A stretch of DNA of 64,000 nucleotides. It comes from Chryseobacterium nakagawai. GTDB taxonomy: Bacteria; Bacteroidota; Bacteroidia; Flavobacteriales; Weeksellaceae. The notes beneath the pieces were generated by a model. It saw only the letters and a program-made list of their open reading frames with translations, made no database searches and had not been told where the DNA came from. The stretch covers positions 1,232,501-1,296,500 of the forward strand of contig NZ_LR134386.1 in assembly GCF_900637665.1 (NCBI RefSeq), read 5' to 3'. Position 1 is the first letter of the stretch. Each line of letters starts with the position of its first letter. Both the position numbers and the translations under genes were made by a program. Shown here in pieces: positions 1 to 8,252 of this stretch.

Positions 1-347
1 ATTCTGATTCCTGGAAGACCTTCGTGAGTAGTTGGGTGCCCCTGTAATCTTGAATCCAGTTTTCTGAAAGTCTTTAATTCTTCTACCGGGAAGAAATTGA
101 ATCTTGCCAAAGTAGAGTAGAAGACAGGAGAAATGTGTCCGTTAGATAAATAAAAATGATCTTCATTTTTGCCTTCCATCGTAAAAGGAAGATGATAGTT
201 CATTACCTTTCCGTAAAGTGCTGTAAAGTACTCTGTACAGCCCAAGCTCCCTCCCGGGTGTCCTGAATTTACAGCGTGAACCATTCTTAAAATGTCTCTT
301 CTGATCTGTGTAGTAAGAGATTTCAACTCTTCGATACTTTTACTCAT
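1..347 (-). CDS. transketolase, N-terminal (TPP-binding) subunit, partial
   Basis: The start codon is at 347 and the gene runs off the left edge, so only about 115 residues are visible. They begin MSKSIEELKSLTTQIRRDIL and contain HAVNSGHPGGSLGCTE and YLSNGHISPVFY, the N-terminal thiamin diphosphate domain of transketolase. Flavobacteria often encode transketolase as two separate polypeptides (N-terminal and C-terminal halves); whether this one is split cannot be seen because the 3' part lies outside the window. Transketolase moves two-carbon units between sugar phosphates in the non-oxidative pentose phosphate pathway in the cytoplasm. A TAnnTTTG box lies 22 bases upstream of the start. Confidence 0.9.
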   Translation of the reverse strand, partial: MSKSIEELKSLTTQIRRDILRMVHAVNSGHPGGSLGCTEYFTALYGKVMNYHLPFTMEGKNEDHFYLSNGHISPVFYSTLARFNFFPVEELKTFRKLDSRLQGHPTTHEGLPGIR

Positions 348-368
348 TATATCTGATTTATTTGCACG

Positions 369-376
369 CAAATTTA
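369..376 (-). promoter_or_regulatory. promoter -7 element of the transketolase gene
   Basis: The minus strand reads TAAATTTG, a full match to the Bacteroidota -7 consensus TAnnTTTG, 22 bases before the start codon. No clear TTTG -33 element is at the expected spacing. Confidence 0.55.
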
Positions 377-403
377 CAATTTTTTACCGGCTTACGGAAA
401 TGC

Positions 404-433
404 AAAAATCCGGATATGAAAACCCGGATTTTG
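404..433 (-). terminator. intrinsic terminator after the secreted protein gene
   Basis: AAAATCCGG and CCGGATTTT form a 9-bp stem just downstream of the minus-strand stop at 458; the minus-strand 3' side runs into TTTTTGC. It separates this gene from the transketolase promoter. Confidence 0.6.
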
Positions 434-457
434 ATTGATTTGAATATCTTCAAGCTT

Positions 458-976
458 TTAACAGCCTTCGTTGATATAAACTGTAATTTCTGTAACAATA
501 TTATTAACAAATTTAAATGTTAACTGGGTTCCGGCATCATAGTCCTCAATATTAAAGTATCCTGCATCTTTAATACGTTTGCCATTATCATCTACCTCCG
601 GTCTAACACTGAATATTGGATAGTTCTTGTAAGCATTGATAAGTTCATCTCTGGTACTTCCAACACCCATCCCGCTTTTGGTTTTAAACTTCTTACTGGT
701 GGTTGTCATTCCGGCAATGATAACAGCATTAGGTTTTGTTTCACCACCATAACCCTGGAAGACTTCAATATTAATAGTCTCTCCATTGTATTTTACAGTA
801 TTCTTTTGTTGTCCATCAGAAATTTTGATTATAGTCCCTGCTATTTTTTCTGCTTCACTTTTTTCCATGAAAATCTTGTAAGGCCCTATTCTTAAAGTAG
901 ACACTTCAAAATTCTCCTGAGCTGCTAGAGAACCGAATGTTAATACAAAGATGAAAAGTGAAATAATTTTTCTCAT
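458..976 (-). CDS. hypothetical secreted protein
   Basis: The 172-residue product starts with a clear Sec signal peptide (MRKIISLFIFVLTFGSLAAQ) ending in AAQ, a usual flavobacterial signal peptidase I site, so the mature protein should be periplasmic or exported. I do not recognise the family. The mature part has a short motif GMGVGSTRDELINAYKNYP, which resembles the loop seen in many small secreted proteins of Bacteroidota in which a turn precedes a helix, and ends with a lone cysteine. It is transcribed away from the SGNH hydrolase gene 27 bases upstream, probably in the same unit (symporter, hydrolase, this gene). No function is assigned. Confidence 0.7.
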   Translation of the reverse strand: MRKIISLFIFVLTFGSLAAQENFEVSTLRIGPYKIFMEKSEAEKIAGTIIKISDGQQKNTVKYNGETINIEVFQGYGGETKPNAVIIAGMTTTSKKFKTKSGMGVGSTRDELINAYKNYPIFSVRPEVDDNGKRIKDAGYFNIEDYDAGTQLTFKFVNNIVTEITVYINEGC

Positions 977-1003
977 AGTTAATAGAATATATTTTTTGAA
1001 TTT

Positions 1004-1693
1004 TTATTTTTTTCCTAATGTTTTATGGATTGCATTTTTAATCATGGGTTCCATGATGGCGTATCCTGCAGGAACCGGATGGATACCATCCTTTGAGAGT
1101 CCTTCACGCATCCCACCCTGTGCATCTCGCATCGCAGAATTATAATCTACAAACATGAGCTTGTTGTTACTTGCATATTGTTTTAATCTCTCATTCAAGG
1201 CGTCTACTTTTTGGGGAACATCCGTTATTTCTTTACGCCATGGAAATGCTGCTGCAGGCAATATGGAGGCAATGATTACTTTAATTCCGTTATTTTGAGC
1301 AATATCAGCCATGGCTTTGATATTATTAAAAGTGAAATTGGGATCATAAATGCCTGTATTCTGTGCAATATCATTGGTTCCTGCATTGATGATCACCAGC
1401 TTTGGTTTTAAAGCGACAACATCATTCTGAAAACGCAGCAGCATCTGTGAAGTAGTTTGCCCACTGATTCCTCTGCCTGTATAATTATTTTCAGAGAAAA
1501 ATTCAGGATGACTTTTTACCCAACCTTCTGTAATAGAATTGCCCATAAAGACAACGTCCACTTTTTTCTTTGAACTTAAAATGCTTGTATTCTCATCTTT
1601 GTATTTTGTGAGATTGGCAAAATCAACAGCACTCTGAGCATTTATAAATGTACCTGCAAACAGGCTAAAAGTCAGAAAAATAAATAATTTCAT
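1004..1693 (-). CDS. SGNH/GDSL-family hydrolase, secreted
   Basis: The 229-residue protein has a signal peptide (cleavage near NAQ, residue 20) and all SGNH blocks: block I FMGNSITEGW with the probable nucleophile Ser53, block II GISGQTTSQMLLRF with Gly near 76, block III INAGTND (Asn107), and block V DGIHP with the Asp202/His205 pair. Members are esterases acting on acylated sugars, platelet-activating-factor-like lipids or acetylated glycans. The gene follows the sodium/solute symporter by 27 bases, so a joint role in releasing and importing a small solute is plausible, but the substrate is not shown by the sequence. Confidence 0.85.
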   Translation of the reverse strand: MKLFIFLTFSLFAGTFINAQSAVDFANLTKYKDENTSILSSKKKVDVVFMGNSITEGWVKSHPEFFSENNYTGRGISGQTTSQMLLRFQNDVVALKPKLVIINAGTNDIAQNTGIYDPNFTFNNIKAMADIAQNNGIKVIIASILPAAAFPWRKEITDVPQKVDALNERLKQYASNNKLMFVDYNSAMRDAQGGMREGLSKDGIHPVPAGYAIMEPMIKNAIHKTLGKK

Positions 1694-1720
1694 TACTGAT
1701 ATTTTTGTGGTTACTTTCGA

Positions 1721-3280
1721 TTAAACAACTCTCAAATGTTGCTTGTTTTTTACCATCCATAAGCCGATAAACGTAAGCAGCCCATTAAGGACGATAAGTT
1801 CCACTCCAATTCTGTAATCTGTATAAGTGGTTACTGCAAAATTGATTAAGTAAGTGATAATAGGTGCTAAAATGGTTACTGTAAGAATCGAATATTTTTT
1901 AGAAATCTGAAACTTCGTGAAAATTCCAAAAGCAAAAAGTCCTAGTAACGGCCCATAGGTATATCCGGCAATTTCCATAATCAGATAGACAATAGATTTG
2001 TCGTTCAATGCTTTAAATACCATAATTAATATGAAGAACATGACAGTGAATGTTAAATGCACTTTCATACGAAGTCTTTTCTTCTCTTTTTCAGTTTTTG
2101 TTTTATCCTCGTTAAGGTTTAATAAATCTACACAATACGAACTTGTTACCGCTGTTAATGCTCCATCCGCAGAAGGGAATAAAGCTGAAATTAGTCCGAT
2201 AATGAAAATAACAGAAATAGCCATTGGGAAATATCCGTTGAGAGATAACGCTGGGAACAGGTCATCTCCCATAATATTTTTGATGTTTCCAGCAGCATCT
2301 TTGAAACCGAAAATGTTGCTCACAGGATCTGTTCCTGTAGTTCCATATTCTGCTCCATGTTGTAACGCAAAAAGGTAGAGAAGACCACCCAAAAATAAAA
2401 ATGCAAGATTAACAAACAGAAGAGTTCCTGCGAAAGTTAACATGTTCTTCTTTGAGTTTTTAAGATTGTCTACAGAGATATTTTTCTGCATCATCTCCTG
2501 ATCCAAACCGGTCATCGCAATGGTGATGAAAATTCCACCCAGGATGGTTTTAAGGAAAAACGTTTTGGAATTAGGATCAAAATTGATAAAGTGAGTGTAA
2601 TTTTTCTGTTCTAAAATTGTATAGGCTTCACCAAAAGACAGGTTCAGGTTAGATAAAATATAAACAATACAAGCTACCAAACTGATAATCATGAAAGAGG
2701 TCTGTAAAGTATCTGTAATGACAATGGTTTTTACACCACCTTCAAAAGTATAGAGTAGAACCATCAGTAAAAGAACCATGGAAGTAACCCAAAACGGAAC
2801 TCCTAATCCTTCTAGTAGGAAAAGTTGCAATACATTGACTACCAGGTACAATCTTGCAGTAGCTCCAATGGCTCTTGATATAATAAAGAATATCGATCCG
2901 ATCTTATGGGCTTCCACATTGAATCTTTTCCCCAAATAGGTGTAAATGGAAGTAAGGTTCATCTTATAATACAGGGGCAGGAGGATGGCTGCAACAATAA
3001 AATACCCGATGAAGAATCCGATTACCATCATATAATATTCAAAACCTCCATAAATATATTCGGAACCGGTCATTTTCCCAACGGTTCCCGGAACTGAGAT
3101 AAAAGTAACCCCACTTAAGCTGGTCCCTATCATTCCAAATGCAACGAGCCACCATTTACTTTTTTTATTACCGATAAAGAAAGACTGGTTGTCAGAATTT
3201 CGGCTGGTGAAATAAGAGATCACCAAAAGGCCGATAAAGTAGATAAAGACAAACAGCAAAAGGACAGTTCCTGGATTCAT
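1721..3280 (-). CDS. sodium:solute symporter (SSS family)
   Basis: The 519-residue product is an integral membrane protein with about 13-14 hydrophobic segments. The N-terminal part has the SSS-type block VAFGMIGTSLSGVTFISVPG, containing the unwound-helix region near Ser/Gly that binds sodium and substrate. SSS carriers use the sodium gradient to import sugars, sialic acid, amino acids or vitamins. It starts the unit with the SGNH hydrolase. In Bacteroidota such symporter-esterase neighbours often handle sialic acid or other sugars, but no nan genes are visible here, so the substrate is open. The first two thirds of the protein are the conserved core; the C-terminal 100 residues hold three further membrane spans. 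Confidence 0.85.
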   Translation of the reverse strand: MNPGTVLLLFVFIYFIGLLVISYFTSRNSDNQSFFIGNKKSKWWLVAFGMIGTSLSGVTFISVPGTVGKMTGSEYIYGGFEYYMMVIGFFIGYFIVAAILLPLYYKMNLTSIYTYLGKRFNVEAHKIGSIFFIISRAIGATARLYLVVNVLQLFLLEGLGVPFWVTSMVLLLMVLLYTFEGGVKTIVITDTLQTSFMIISLVACIVYILSNLNLSFGEAYTILEQKNYTHFINFDPNSKTFFLKTILGGIFITIAMTGLDQEMMQKNISVDNLKNSKKNMLTFAGTLLFVNLAFLFLGGLLYLFALQHGAEYGTTGTDPVSNIFGFKDAAGNIKNIMGDDLFPALSLNGYFPMAISVIFIIGLISALFPSADGALTAVTSSYCVDLLNLNEDKTKTEKEKKRLRMKVHLTFTVMFFILIMVFKALNDKSIVYLIMEIAGYTYGPLLGLFAFGIFTKFQISKKYSILTVTILAPIITYLINFAVTTYTDYRIGVELIVLNGLLTFIGLWMVKNKQHLRVV

Positions 3281-3300
3281 GCTTAGATTTTAAATTTTAG

Positions 3301-3308
3301 CAAATATA
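3301..3308 (-). promoter_or_regulatory. promoter -7 element of the symporter unit
   Basis: The minus strand reads TATATTTG, matching TAnnTTTG, 20 bases upstream of the symporter start codon. It is followed upstream by an AT-rich stretch without an obvious -33 box. Confidence 0.5.
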
Positions 3309-3673
3309 TAAAAAAGAAGTATCGTGAACCGTGAATTTAGTTTAGAGACAATTTTTATATAATTACTCCGGGAAGCAACTTAAGATGGAGATGAAATATA
3401 TGTTTTTCAAAAAGGCTAGTAGTTGGGAGCTGGAAGCAGGAAGTTATGACGCTTATAAAAGCAATTGTTTCTATGTTTTCATCATTTTTTTAGTGATAAA
3501 ATACTTTTATCACTATACGTAACTTTAAGTTTTTGTTTTAAAATCCGATACTGTTTTCTAAACTCATGATAACAAGTTTGCTTTATCAAATTGATTTTGT
3601 GTTTAATATAATCCGAAATAAACTTTGCGCTCAATAACAACCTGATGTAGAAAATAAAAAAGTATTCATGAAA
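3309..3673. other. intergenic region without a gene
   Basis: About 365 bases between the symporter promoter and the next operon's terminator hold no credible ORF. They contain a degenerate purine-rich patch (about 3416-3446, GTTGGGAGCTGGAAGCAGGAAG) and a perfect 11-bp palindrome at 3491-3515. Confidence 0.5.
3491..3515. repeat. isolated 25-bp perfect palindrome
   Basis: TAGTGATAAAA, a three-base TAC loop, then TTTTATCACTA. Neither strand has a U-run after the stem, so it is not a normal terminator; a protein-binding site is possible but no nearby promoter was recognised. Confidence 0.45.
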
Positions 3674-3702
3674 AAACCTTTCAGATCAGCTCTGAAAGGT
3701 TT
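3674..3702 (-). terminator. terminator of the redox/stress operon
   Basis: AAACCTTTCAG and CTGAAAGGTTT form an 11-bp stem; on the minus strand it is followed by TTTTTT, 25 bases after the stop of the last gene of the leftward operon. Confidence 0.8.
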
Positions 3703-3726
3703 GTATTGTAAGGGTAGAAACTGTGA

Positions 3727-4014
3727 CTAATTCACCAAAACATCCTGTAATTCTTCGCTCTTTTGGAAACTGGCTTTAGCAAAAGGGCATAGCGGAATAA
3801 TTTTTTTTCCGTTTTTTCTTGCAAAATCTACAGCAGCCAAAAGCATTTCCTTACCTACCCCTTTTCCGTTGTAGGCTTCTTCCACCTCGGTGTGGTCAAT
3901 AATAAATCTTTCTTCTCCTGCCCAGGTGTACGTCATCATTCCTGCGCGTCTTCCATCTATGAAAGCTTCAAAACTTCCGTGTTTTTCGTCGTTGTTTTGT
4001 TTTACTTCGATCAT
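3727..4014 (-). CDS. short GNAT-type N-acetyltransferase (YjdJ-like)
   Basis: The 95-residue protein is the minimal GNAT fold of the acetyltransf_CG type. It has IIDHTEVEEAYNGKGVGKEML, in which the G-K-G-V-G loop matches the acetyl-CoA pyrophosphate-binding motif, and the family's C-terminal IPLCPFAKA cysteine motif. The stop lies at the 3' end of an operon with OsmC and YjdI-like genes; in enterobacteria yjdI and yjdJ are also neighbours, which supports the assignment. The acceptor substrate of this family is unknown. A second paralogue of the same type is at 6712-7023. Confidence 0.8.
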   Translation of the reverse strand: MIEVKQNNDEKHGSFEAFIDGRRAGMMTYTWAGEERFIIDHTEVEEAYNGKGVGKEMLLAAVDFARKNGKKIIPLCPFAKASFQKSEELQDVLVN

Positions 4015-4017
4015 GTT

Positions 4018-4413
4018 TTATGAGAATTTAGTTAATATTTCTATATCGTTGGTTAATATTTTGTGTACAGGACATGCATCAGCAATCGTGTGAAGTCTTT
4101 TCATTTGTTCAGGATCCAAAACCCCTTCAAAAGTAATATCTCTTTTGAAGATCGCTCTTTTGGTCAATGGATAATTTTCAAGTTCCACTTCTACATTGAT
4201 GTTTTCTACATCCCATTCTTTTCTTTCAATATACATTCTTAAAGTAGCTGCCGTACAGCTTGCTAAAGAAGTAGCCAGAATTTCCATCGGATTGAACCCT
4301 TTATTTTGTCCACCTTTATCTAAAGGTTCGTCAGTAATGATTGTATTTTCACCGGCTGTTACCTCCGTATAATATTTTGTTTTTCCTAAACTTGCTTTTA
4401 CCGTTACTGCCAT
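4018..4413 (-). CDS. OsmC/Ohr-family protein (peroxide detoxification)
   Basis: The 131-residue product has the two conserved cysteines of the OsmC/Ohr fold: Cys53 in LATSLASCTAATLRMY and Cys114 in ADACPVHKIL. In the family these form the thiol peroxidase centre that reduces organic hydroperoxides in the cytoplasm. The internal EIL motif (residues 44-46) is usual. The start codon overlaps by one base with the end of the YjdI-like gene, so translation is probably coupled. Whether it is OsmC-type or the YhfA-like subgroup is not resolved. Confidence 0.88.
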   Translation of the reverse strand: MAVTVKASLGKTKYYTEVTAGENTIITDEPLDKGGQNKGFNPMEILATSLASCTAATLRMYIERKEWDVENINVEVELENYPLTKRAIFKRDITFEGVLDPEQMKRLHTIADACPVHKILTNDIEILTKFS

Positions 4414-4631
4414 TATTTTTCAGTATTGAATTTATAACTTAATGCTCCTGATGGGCATTGATCTATCTGTCTTTTCAGTTCTTCAGGGGTTGCATTGGTT
4501 GCTTTTATCCAAGGTCTTTCTTTCGGATTGTATACCTGAGGAAGCAGTTTTACACATACAGCCGAGTGGATACACTTCTGAGGCTGCCAGATGACAGTAA
4601 TGTCGCCGTTGGGATATTCGTGTGTTTCCAT
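4413..4631 (-). CDS. divergent 4Fe-4S mono-cluster protein (YjdI family)
   Basis: The 72-residue protein carries the YjdI-type cluster motif: Cys20 in WQPQKCIHSAVC, Cys26, and Cys59 in QIDQCPSGAL, the usual pattern of a divergent ferredoxin-like domain with proline after the last cysteine. It is the size expected for the family. It is translated just before OsmC and lies one base from the TMEM175-like stop. A role in electron transfer or redox sensing is inferred only from the cluster motif and the neighbours. Confidence 0.85.
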   Translation of the reverse strand: METHEYPNGDITVIWQPQKCIHSAVCVKLLPQVYNPKERPWIKATNATPEELKRQIDQCPSGALSYKFNTEK

Positions 4632-4632
4632 A

Positions 4633-5211
4633 TTAATTGTCTTTTAATGATTTTTCGATTCTTCTGTCCGGAATCAGCCATATAAGAGCCACAATGTAAT
4701 AAAAACCTATGGCAATATAAGGATAAAAAAATGAAGTAGCGATTCCCAGAATATAAAATATAATGGATATATTCTCTTTATACTTTGAATGTATGGCCTC
4801 TTTCAATGGTGAATTTTCACCTTCACATCGGATAATAACATTTTCCAGAATGCTATAGGCTATGGCACATAAAACAAGTATGATACCATAGGTTGCTACA
4901 GGGTTTTCTGCAAAACCGGTAGTTCCGATCCATTCTGTAGCAATAGGCATCATGGAAAGCCAGAATAACAAATGAAGATTGGCCCAAAGAATACCTCCGT
5001 TTACTTTTTTTACCGTCTGAAATAAGTGATGATGATTATTCCAGTAAATTCCAACATAGATAAAACTGAAAATATATGCCAAAAATTTAGGGAGAAGGGG
5101 TTTGAGACTTGCCCAGCTACTTCCTTCCGGTACTTTCAGCTCAAGAACCATGATGGTAATGATGATGGCTAAAACACCATCACTGAATGCTTCTAGTCTT
5201 CCCTTAGTCAT
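4633..5211 (-). CDS. TMEM175-family (DUF1211) potassium channel-like protein
   Basis: I start it at ATG 5211 (MTKGRLEAFSDGVLAIIITI) instead of the further upstream ATG at 5241, because the family begins directly with the signature F-S-D-G-V-x-A-I-x-I-T, and the chosen start overlaps the preceding stop by a few bases as in a coupled operon. The 192-residue product has about six hydrophobic segments; bacterial TMEM175 proteins have six and form leaky potassium channels in the inner membrane. The filter residues are those of the first helix after the FSDGV motif. Its presence among thiol and iron-sulfur redox genes is unusual but recurrent within this operon. Confidence 0.82.
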   Translation of the reverse strand: MTKGRLEAFSDGVLAIIITIMVLELKVPEGSSWASLKPLLPKFLAYIFSFIYVGIYWNNHHHLFQTVKKVNGGILWANLHLLFWLSMMPIATEWIGTTGFAENPVATYGIILVLCAIAYSILENVIIRCEGENSPLKEAIHSKYKENISIIFYILGIATSFFYPYIAIGFYYIVALIWLIPDRRIEKSLKDN

Positions 5212-5743
5212 TGGTCTTAACACTATTTTTAAAGTTCTCAATTTTTGCCTTTAGCTCGCTCAGCATATCAGGATTGATAACTCCACTTTCAAGATCAAAA
5301 TTCTCATAGAACTTAGGCAGTGAAAAAGTATCTTTGATATCTGCAGCGAACTGTGGAAAGAATGTTTTTGCCGTATTCATCACATTTCCACCACCATAAC
5401 CACCTGGAGAAGTGCTCATCAGTAACATTGGCTTATTTTGAAATACCTTTACATTAATCCTTGAAGCCCAATCGAAAACATTTTTGAAAGCAGCACTGTA
5501 CGATCTGTTATGCTCTGCCAGGGAACAAATAATGACATCACATTCCCCGATATTCTTTAAAAATTGGTGCGCTTCATCTGGAAAACCTTTCTTTTCGAGG
5601 TCTACGGAAAAAACAGGCATAGTGAAATCATTGAGGTCAATAAGGTTGATCTCTTCCTCCTGGAAATCTTTTAAAACAAACTTTACCAGCTCTCTGTTGA
5701 TGGAAGTAGATGAGGTACTCCCTGCAAATGCGAATATTTTCAT
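5204..5743 (-). CDS. NADPH-dependent FMN reductase family protein
   Basis: The 179-residue flavodoxin-fold protein starts MKIFAFAGSTSSTSINRELV, the phosphate-binding loop of the FMN_red family, and has the ICSLAEHNRSYSAAFKNVFDW block plus the SPGGYGGGNVM loop that binds the flavin. Such enzymes (azoreductase/chromate-reductase-like) reduce quinones, azo compounds or flavins using NAD(P)H. It sits between the pirin and the TMEM175-like gene with a 20-base gap upstream and a short overlap downstream. Confidence 0.87.
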   Translation of the reverse strand: MKIFAFAGSTSSTSINRELVKFVLKDFQEEEINLIDLNDFTMPVFSVDLEKKGFPDEAHQFLKNIGECDVIICSLAEHNRSYSAAFKNVFDWASRINVKVFQNKPMLLMSTSPGGYGGGNVMNTAKTFFPQFAADIKDTFSLPKFYENFDLESGVINPDMLSELKAKIENFKNSVKTND

Positions 5744-5763
5744 GGCTTTTCTATGAAATGGAA

Positions 5764-6663
5764 TTACTTTCTGTTTAAAATTGACTTGGGTAGTGGAACA
5801 TATTCCTGCTCATCACCTGGAACCAAAGGAAATGCATCATGATTCTGATCATTCCAGTTTACTTTAGCCTGGTCAATTATTTCTTTATCAGAGTTCACAA
5901 AATTCCAGAAGATAAAACGTTCCTCATCGAAAGGTTCGCCTCCGAAAAGGTATACCGTGCCATTTTCACTCATATCAAACTCACAAAGTTTAGTATCCTT
6001 TGCAATCATCAGCTGTTTTGAACCATAAGTATTCCCTTCAGTAGTGACCGTTCCGTCCAAAACATACATCGCCGCTTCCCCATAAAGATCTTTACCTATA
6101 CTTATTTTCTTAGGCTCTTTGGTTTTTATTTCGATGAAAAATAATTTACTATGTACCGGAACAGGAGATGTTTTTCCAAATGCTTCACCCGCAATTAATT
6201 TATATTGAATTCCATCCTCTTCCCAAACCGGAATTTCATCTGCTTCAATATGATGGAAAGTAGGTTCAGACTGTTCAAGGTGTTTGGGTAAACCTACCCA
6301 GATCTGGAAACCGTGAAGTCTTTTATCGCTGTGTCTTAAATATTCCGGAGTTCTTTCAGAATGTACTACTCCTTTACCGGCAGTCATCCAGTTAACAGCT
6401 CCAGGTTTGATTTCAAAGGCGCTTCCAATACTGTCTCTGTGGAAAATAGAGCCTTCAAGCAAGTAAGTTAATGTAGATAGTCCGATATGTGGATGGGGAG
6501 GGACATCAAGGTTTTGATAATCTTTTAATTCAGAAGGTCCCATATGGTCAATAAAAACAAATGGTCCTACAGCTCTTTTTTCACGAAATGGGAGAAGTCT
6601 TCCTACCAGAAAGTTTCCGATGTCGGCGGCTTTTTCTTCAATAATAAGTCCAATATTTGACAT
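5764..6663 (-). CDS. pirin-family protein (first copy)
   Basis: The 299-residue bicupin has the pirin N-terminal signature: FVFIDHMGPSELK, PHPHIGLSTLTYLLEG and HRDSIGS followed by WMTAGKGVVHSERTPE, which carry the metal-binding His/His/His/Glu of the first cupin. The C-terminal half is the pirin_C domain, with EPFDEERFIFWNFV. Bacterial pirins (YhhW-like) can show quercetinase activity or act as redox sensors. It differs enough from the second pirin at 7252 to be a separate paralogue. It lies 20 bases upstream of the FMN reductase. Confidence 0.9.
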   Translation of the reverse strand: MSNIGLIIEEKAADIGNFLVGRLLPFREKRAVGPFVFIDHMGPSELKDYQNLDVPPHPHIGLSTLTYLLEGSIFHRDSIGSAFEIKPGAVNWMTAGKGVVHSERTPEYLRHSDKRLHGFQIWVGLPKHLEQSEPTFHHIEADEIPVWEEDGIQYKLIAGEAFGKTSPVPVHSKLFFIEIKTKEPKKISIGKDLYGEAAMYVLDGTVTTEGNTYGSKQLMIAKDTKLCEFDMSENGTVYLFGGEPFDEERFIFWNFVNSDKEIIDQAKVNWNDQNHDAFPLVPGDEQEYVPLPKSILNRK

Positions 6664-6711
6664 AATGATGTAATGCTTTTAATGTTTGTTTAAATAAATG
6701 TTGATGAAGAT

Positions 6712-7023
6712 CTAAAGTTTATCGTATCCGTTAAATTTTTCATCTACGATACGTTTCCATTCAGGATGTTTTTTGATAAAGGCAAAAACATACGGACAGA
6801 ACGGAAGGAGCTTTTTACCGCTTTCTTCAATATAGTTCAGGGTCTTTTCCACTACAGCAGCAGCTGCACCTGTGCCTGCCAGTTCAGGTTCTGCCTCAGT
6901 GTGTATTAATGAAATTTGGTGAGACGTTTCACGATAATCAATAAAAGCATAGTGTCCGTTAAGTTCTATTTCAAATCTTTTATCGGTTTTTACAAGGGGT
7001 ATGTTTTCAAATTCTGGTTTCAT
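6712..7023 (-). CDS. short GNAT-type N-acetyltransferase (second copy)
   Basis: A 103-residue protein of the same acetyltransf_CG type as the gene at 3727. It has LIHTEAEPELAGTGAAAAVV where the loop is G-T-G-A-A instead of the usual G-x-G-x-G/A, and the conserved LLPFCPYVFAFIKKHPEW end. It lies between the two pirin genes. The shared PxCPY motif and the common small size mark it as a paralogue of the first copy rather than a generic GNAT. Confidence 0.8.
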   Translation of the reverse strand: MKPEFENIPLVKTDKRFEIELNGHYAFIDYRETSHQISLIHTEAEPELAGTGAAAAVVEKTLNYIEESGKKLLPFCPYVFAFIKKHPEWKRIVDEKFNGYDKL

Positions 7024-7114
7024 AATTTTTGTATTAAGGTTGATGAATGGGCTTCGTGTTTAAAGCGATCAATATCTTTTGTTTTTATATATGAGAAATC
7101 TTGCTGAGAAAACA

Positions 7115-7145
7115 AACCTTATAAGTTTCTAAAACCTATAAGGTT
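7115..7145 (-). terminator. hairpin between the second pirin and the GNAT gene
   Basis: AACCTTATA and TATAAGGTT form a 9-bp stem with a 13-base loop; on the minus strand it is followed by TGTTTTC. It could terminate the pirin message or be a dispersed palindromic element. Confidence 0.4.
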
Positions 7146-7251
7146 CATCTCTCTGCATACCATTAATCTTTAATTTTCACCTGATATAATGATATATAAA
7201 GTTAGTAAAAAAGAACTTATTTAAGATTAAGGAAAATTTAATTCTATCCTT

Positions 7252-8127
7252 TTACTCTTCAAGGTAACCGAATTTTCCGGTATTGAAATCCTCAAAAGCC
7301 TGCATAATTTCCTCTCTCGTGTTCATAACAAAAGGTCCGTGAGGAAAGATGGGTTCATTAATAGGCTCTCCACTGATAATTAAAACAATAGAATCTTCCT
7401 GTGCCTCTATCGTAAAGTTTTCTCCCTCATTTTTAAACAGTGCAAAATGATCTGCTTTAACCTGTTCTTCTCCATTGATGGTTATACTTCCTTCAATCAC
7501 CAAAGCTGCTGTATTAAAGTGGGCAGGAAAATTAAATTCTGCTTTACCACCAGCCTTAAGCTTTGCATTCATCATGTGAATAGGAGTGAAGGTGAAGGCT
7601 GGACCTTTATTTCCGTTATATTCTCCTGCAATCACTTCTATAAAACCATTTTCGGCAAGGTCAACTCTTTCCATCTTAGAGTTTTCAATCGCTTGGTATT
7701 TTGGGGTACTCATCTTATCTTTTGCCGGAAGGTTTACCCAAAGCTGAACCATTTGAAAAATTCCACCTTCTTTTGCCCATTCTGTTTCGTGATATTCTTT
7801 ATGAAGAACTCCTTTGGCAGCTGTCATCCATTGTACATCACCTTCTCCGATAATACCACCGCCTCCAGCACTGTCATGATGTTCTACTTTGCCGCTATAA
7901 GCTATGGTTACGGTTTCAAAACCTCTGTGTGGATGAACTCCTACACCTCTTGGTCTTTCAGAACCATTGAAATGAAATTTTGAATTATAATCAAGCATAA
8001 TGAACGGGTCCATTCTTTTCATATCTAATCCTTGTACACCAGGAATAAAATTATGAACTCTAAAACCGTCACCTACAAAGTGTGCAGGTCTTGGAGATAC
8101 TACTATTTCTACTTTTTTAGTTGTCAT
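7252..8127 (-). CDS. pirin-family protein (second copy)
   Basis: The 291-residue bicupin reads FIMLDYNSKFHFNG, GVGVHPHRGFETVTIAYSG, EHHDSAGGGGIIGEGD and WMTAAKGVLHKEYH, containing the metal ligands of the pirin cupin. The second domain ends with GEPINEPIFPHGPFVMNTREEI, a strongly conserved pirin_C stretch. It is the first gene of the leftward redox set and has its own TAnnTTTG element 23 bases upstream. Possible roles are quercetin dioxygenase activity or redox-dependent regulation, neither shown here. Confidence 0.92.
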   Translation of the reverse strand: MTTKKVEIVVSPRPAHFVGDGFRVHNFIPGVQGLDMKRMDPFIMLDYNSKFHFNGSERPRGVGVHPHRGFETVTIAYSGKVEHHDSAGGGGIIGEGDVQWMTAAKGVLHKEYHETEWAKEGGIFQMVQLWVNLPAKDKMSTPKYQAIENSKMERVDLAENGFIEVIAGEYNGNKGPAFTFTPIHMMNAKLKAGGKAEFNFPAHFNTAALVIEGSITINGEEQVKADHFALFKNEGENFTIEAQEDSIVLIISGEPINEPIFPHGPFVMNTREEIMQAFEDFNTGKFGYLEE

Positions 8128-8149
8128 AATATTGTTGATTTTATGTAAA

Positions 8150-8157
8150 CAAAAATA
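8150..8157 (-). promoter_or_regulatory. promoter -7 element of the second pirin gene
   Basis: Minus strand TATTTTTG fits TAnnTTTG, 23 bases before the start codon at 8127. Confidence 0.55.
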
Positions 8158-8252
8158 CCATACTTATAAAGCAAATGCATTGACCTGTGATAAGTTCGTA
8201 TAGTAGGAAAAAGGGAGATTGTAAAAAGGTTGATAAAGCTAATAAACCTTAA

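Noticed and set aside
7447..7983. 178-residue plus-strand frame inside the second pirin gene
   Set aside because: It is antisense to a clear pirin and has no recognisable motif.
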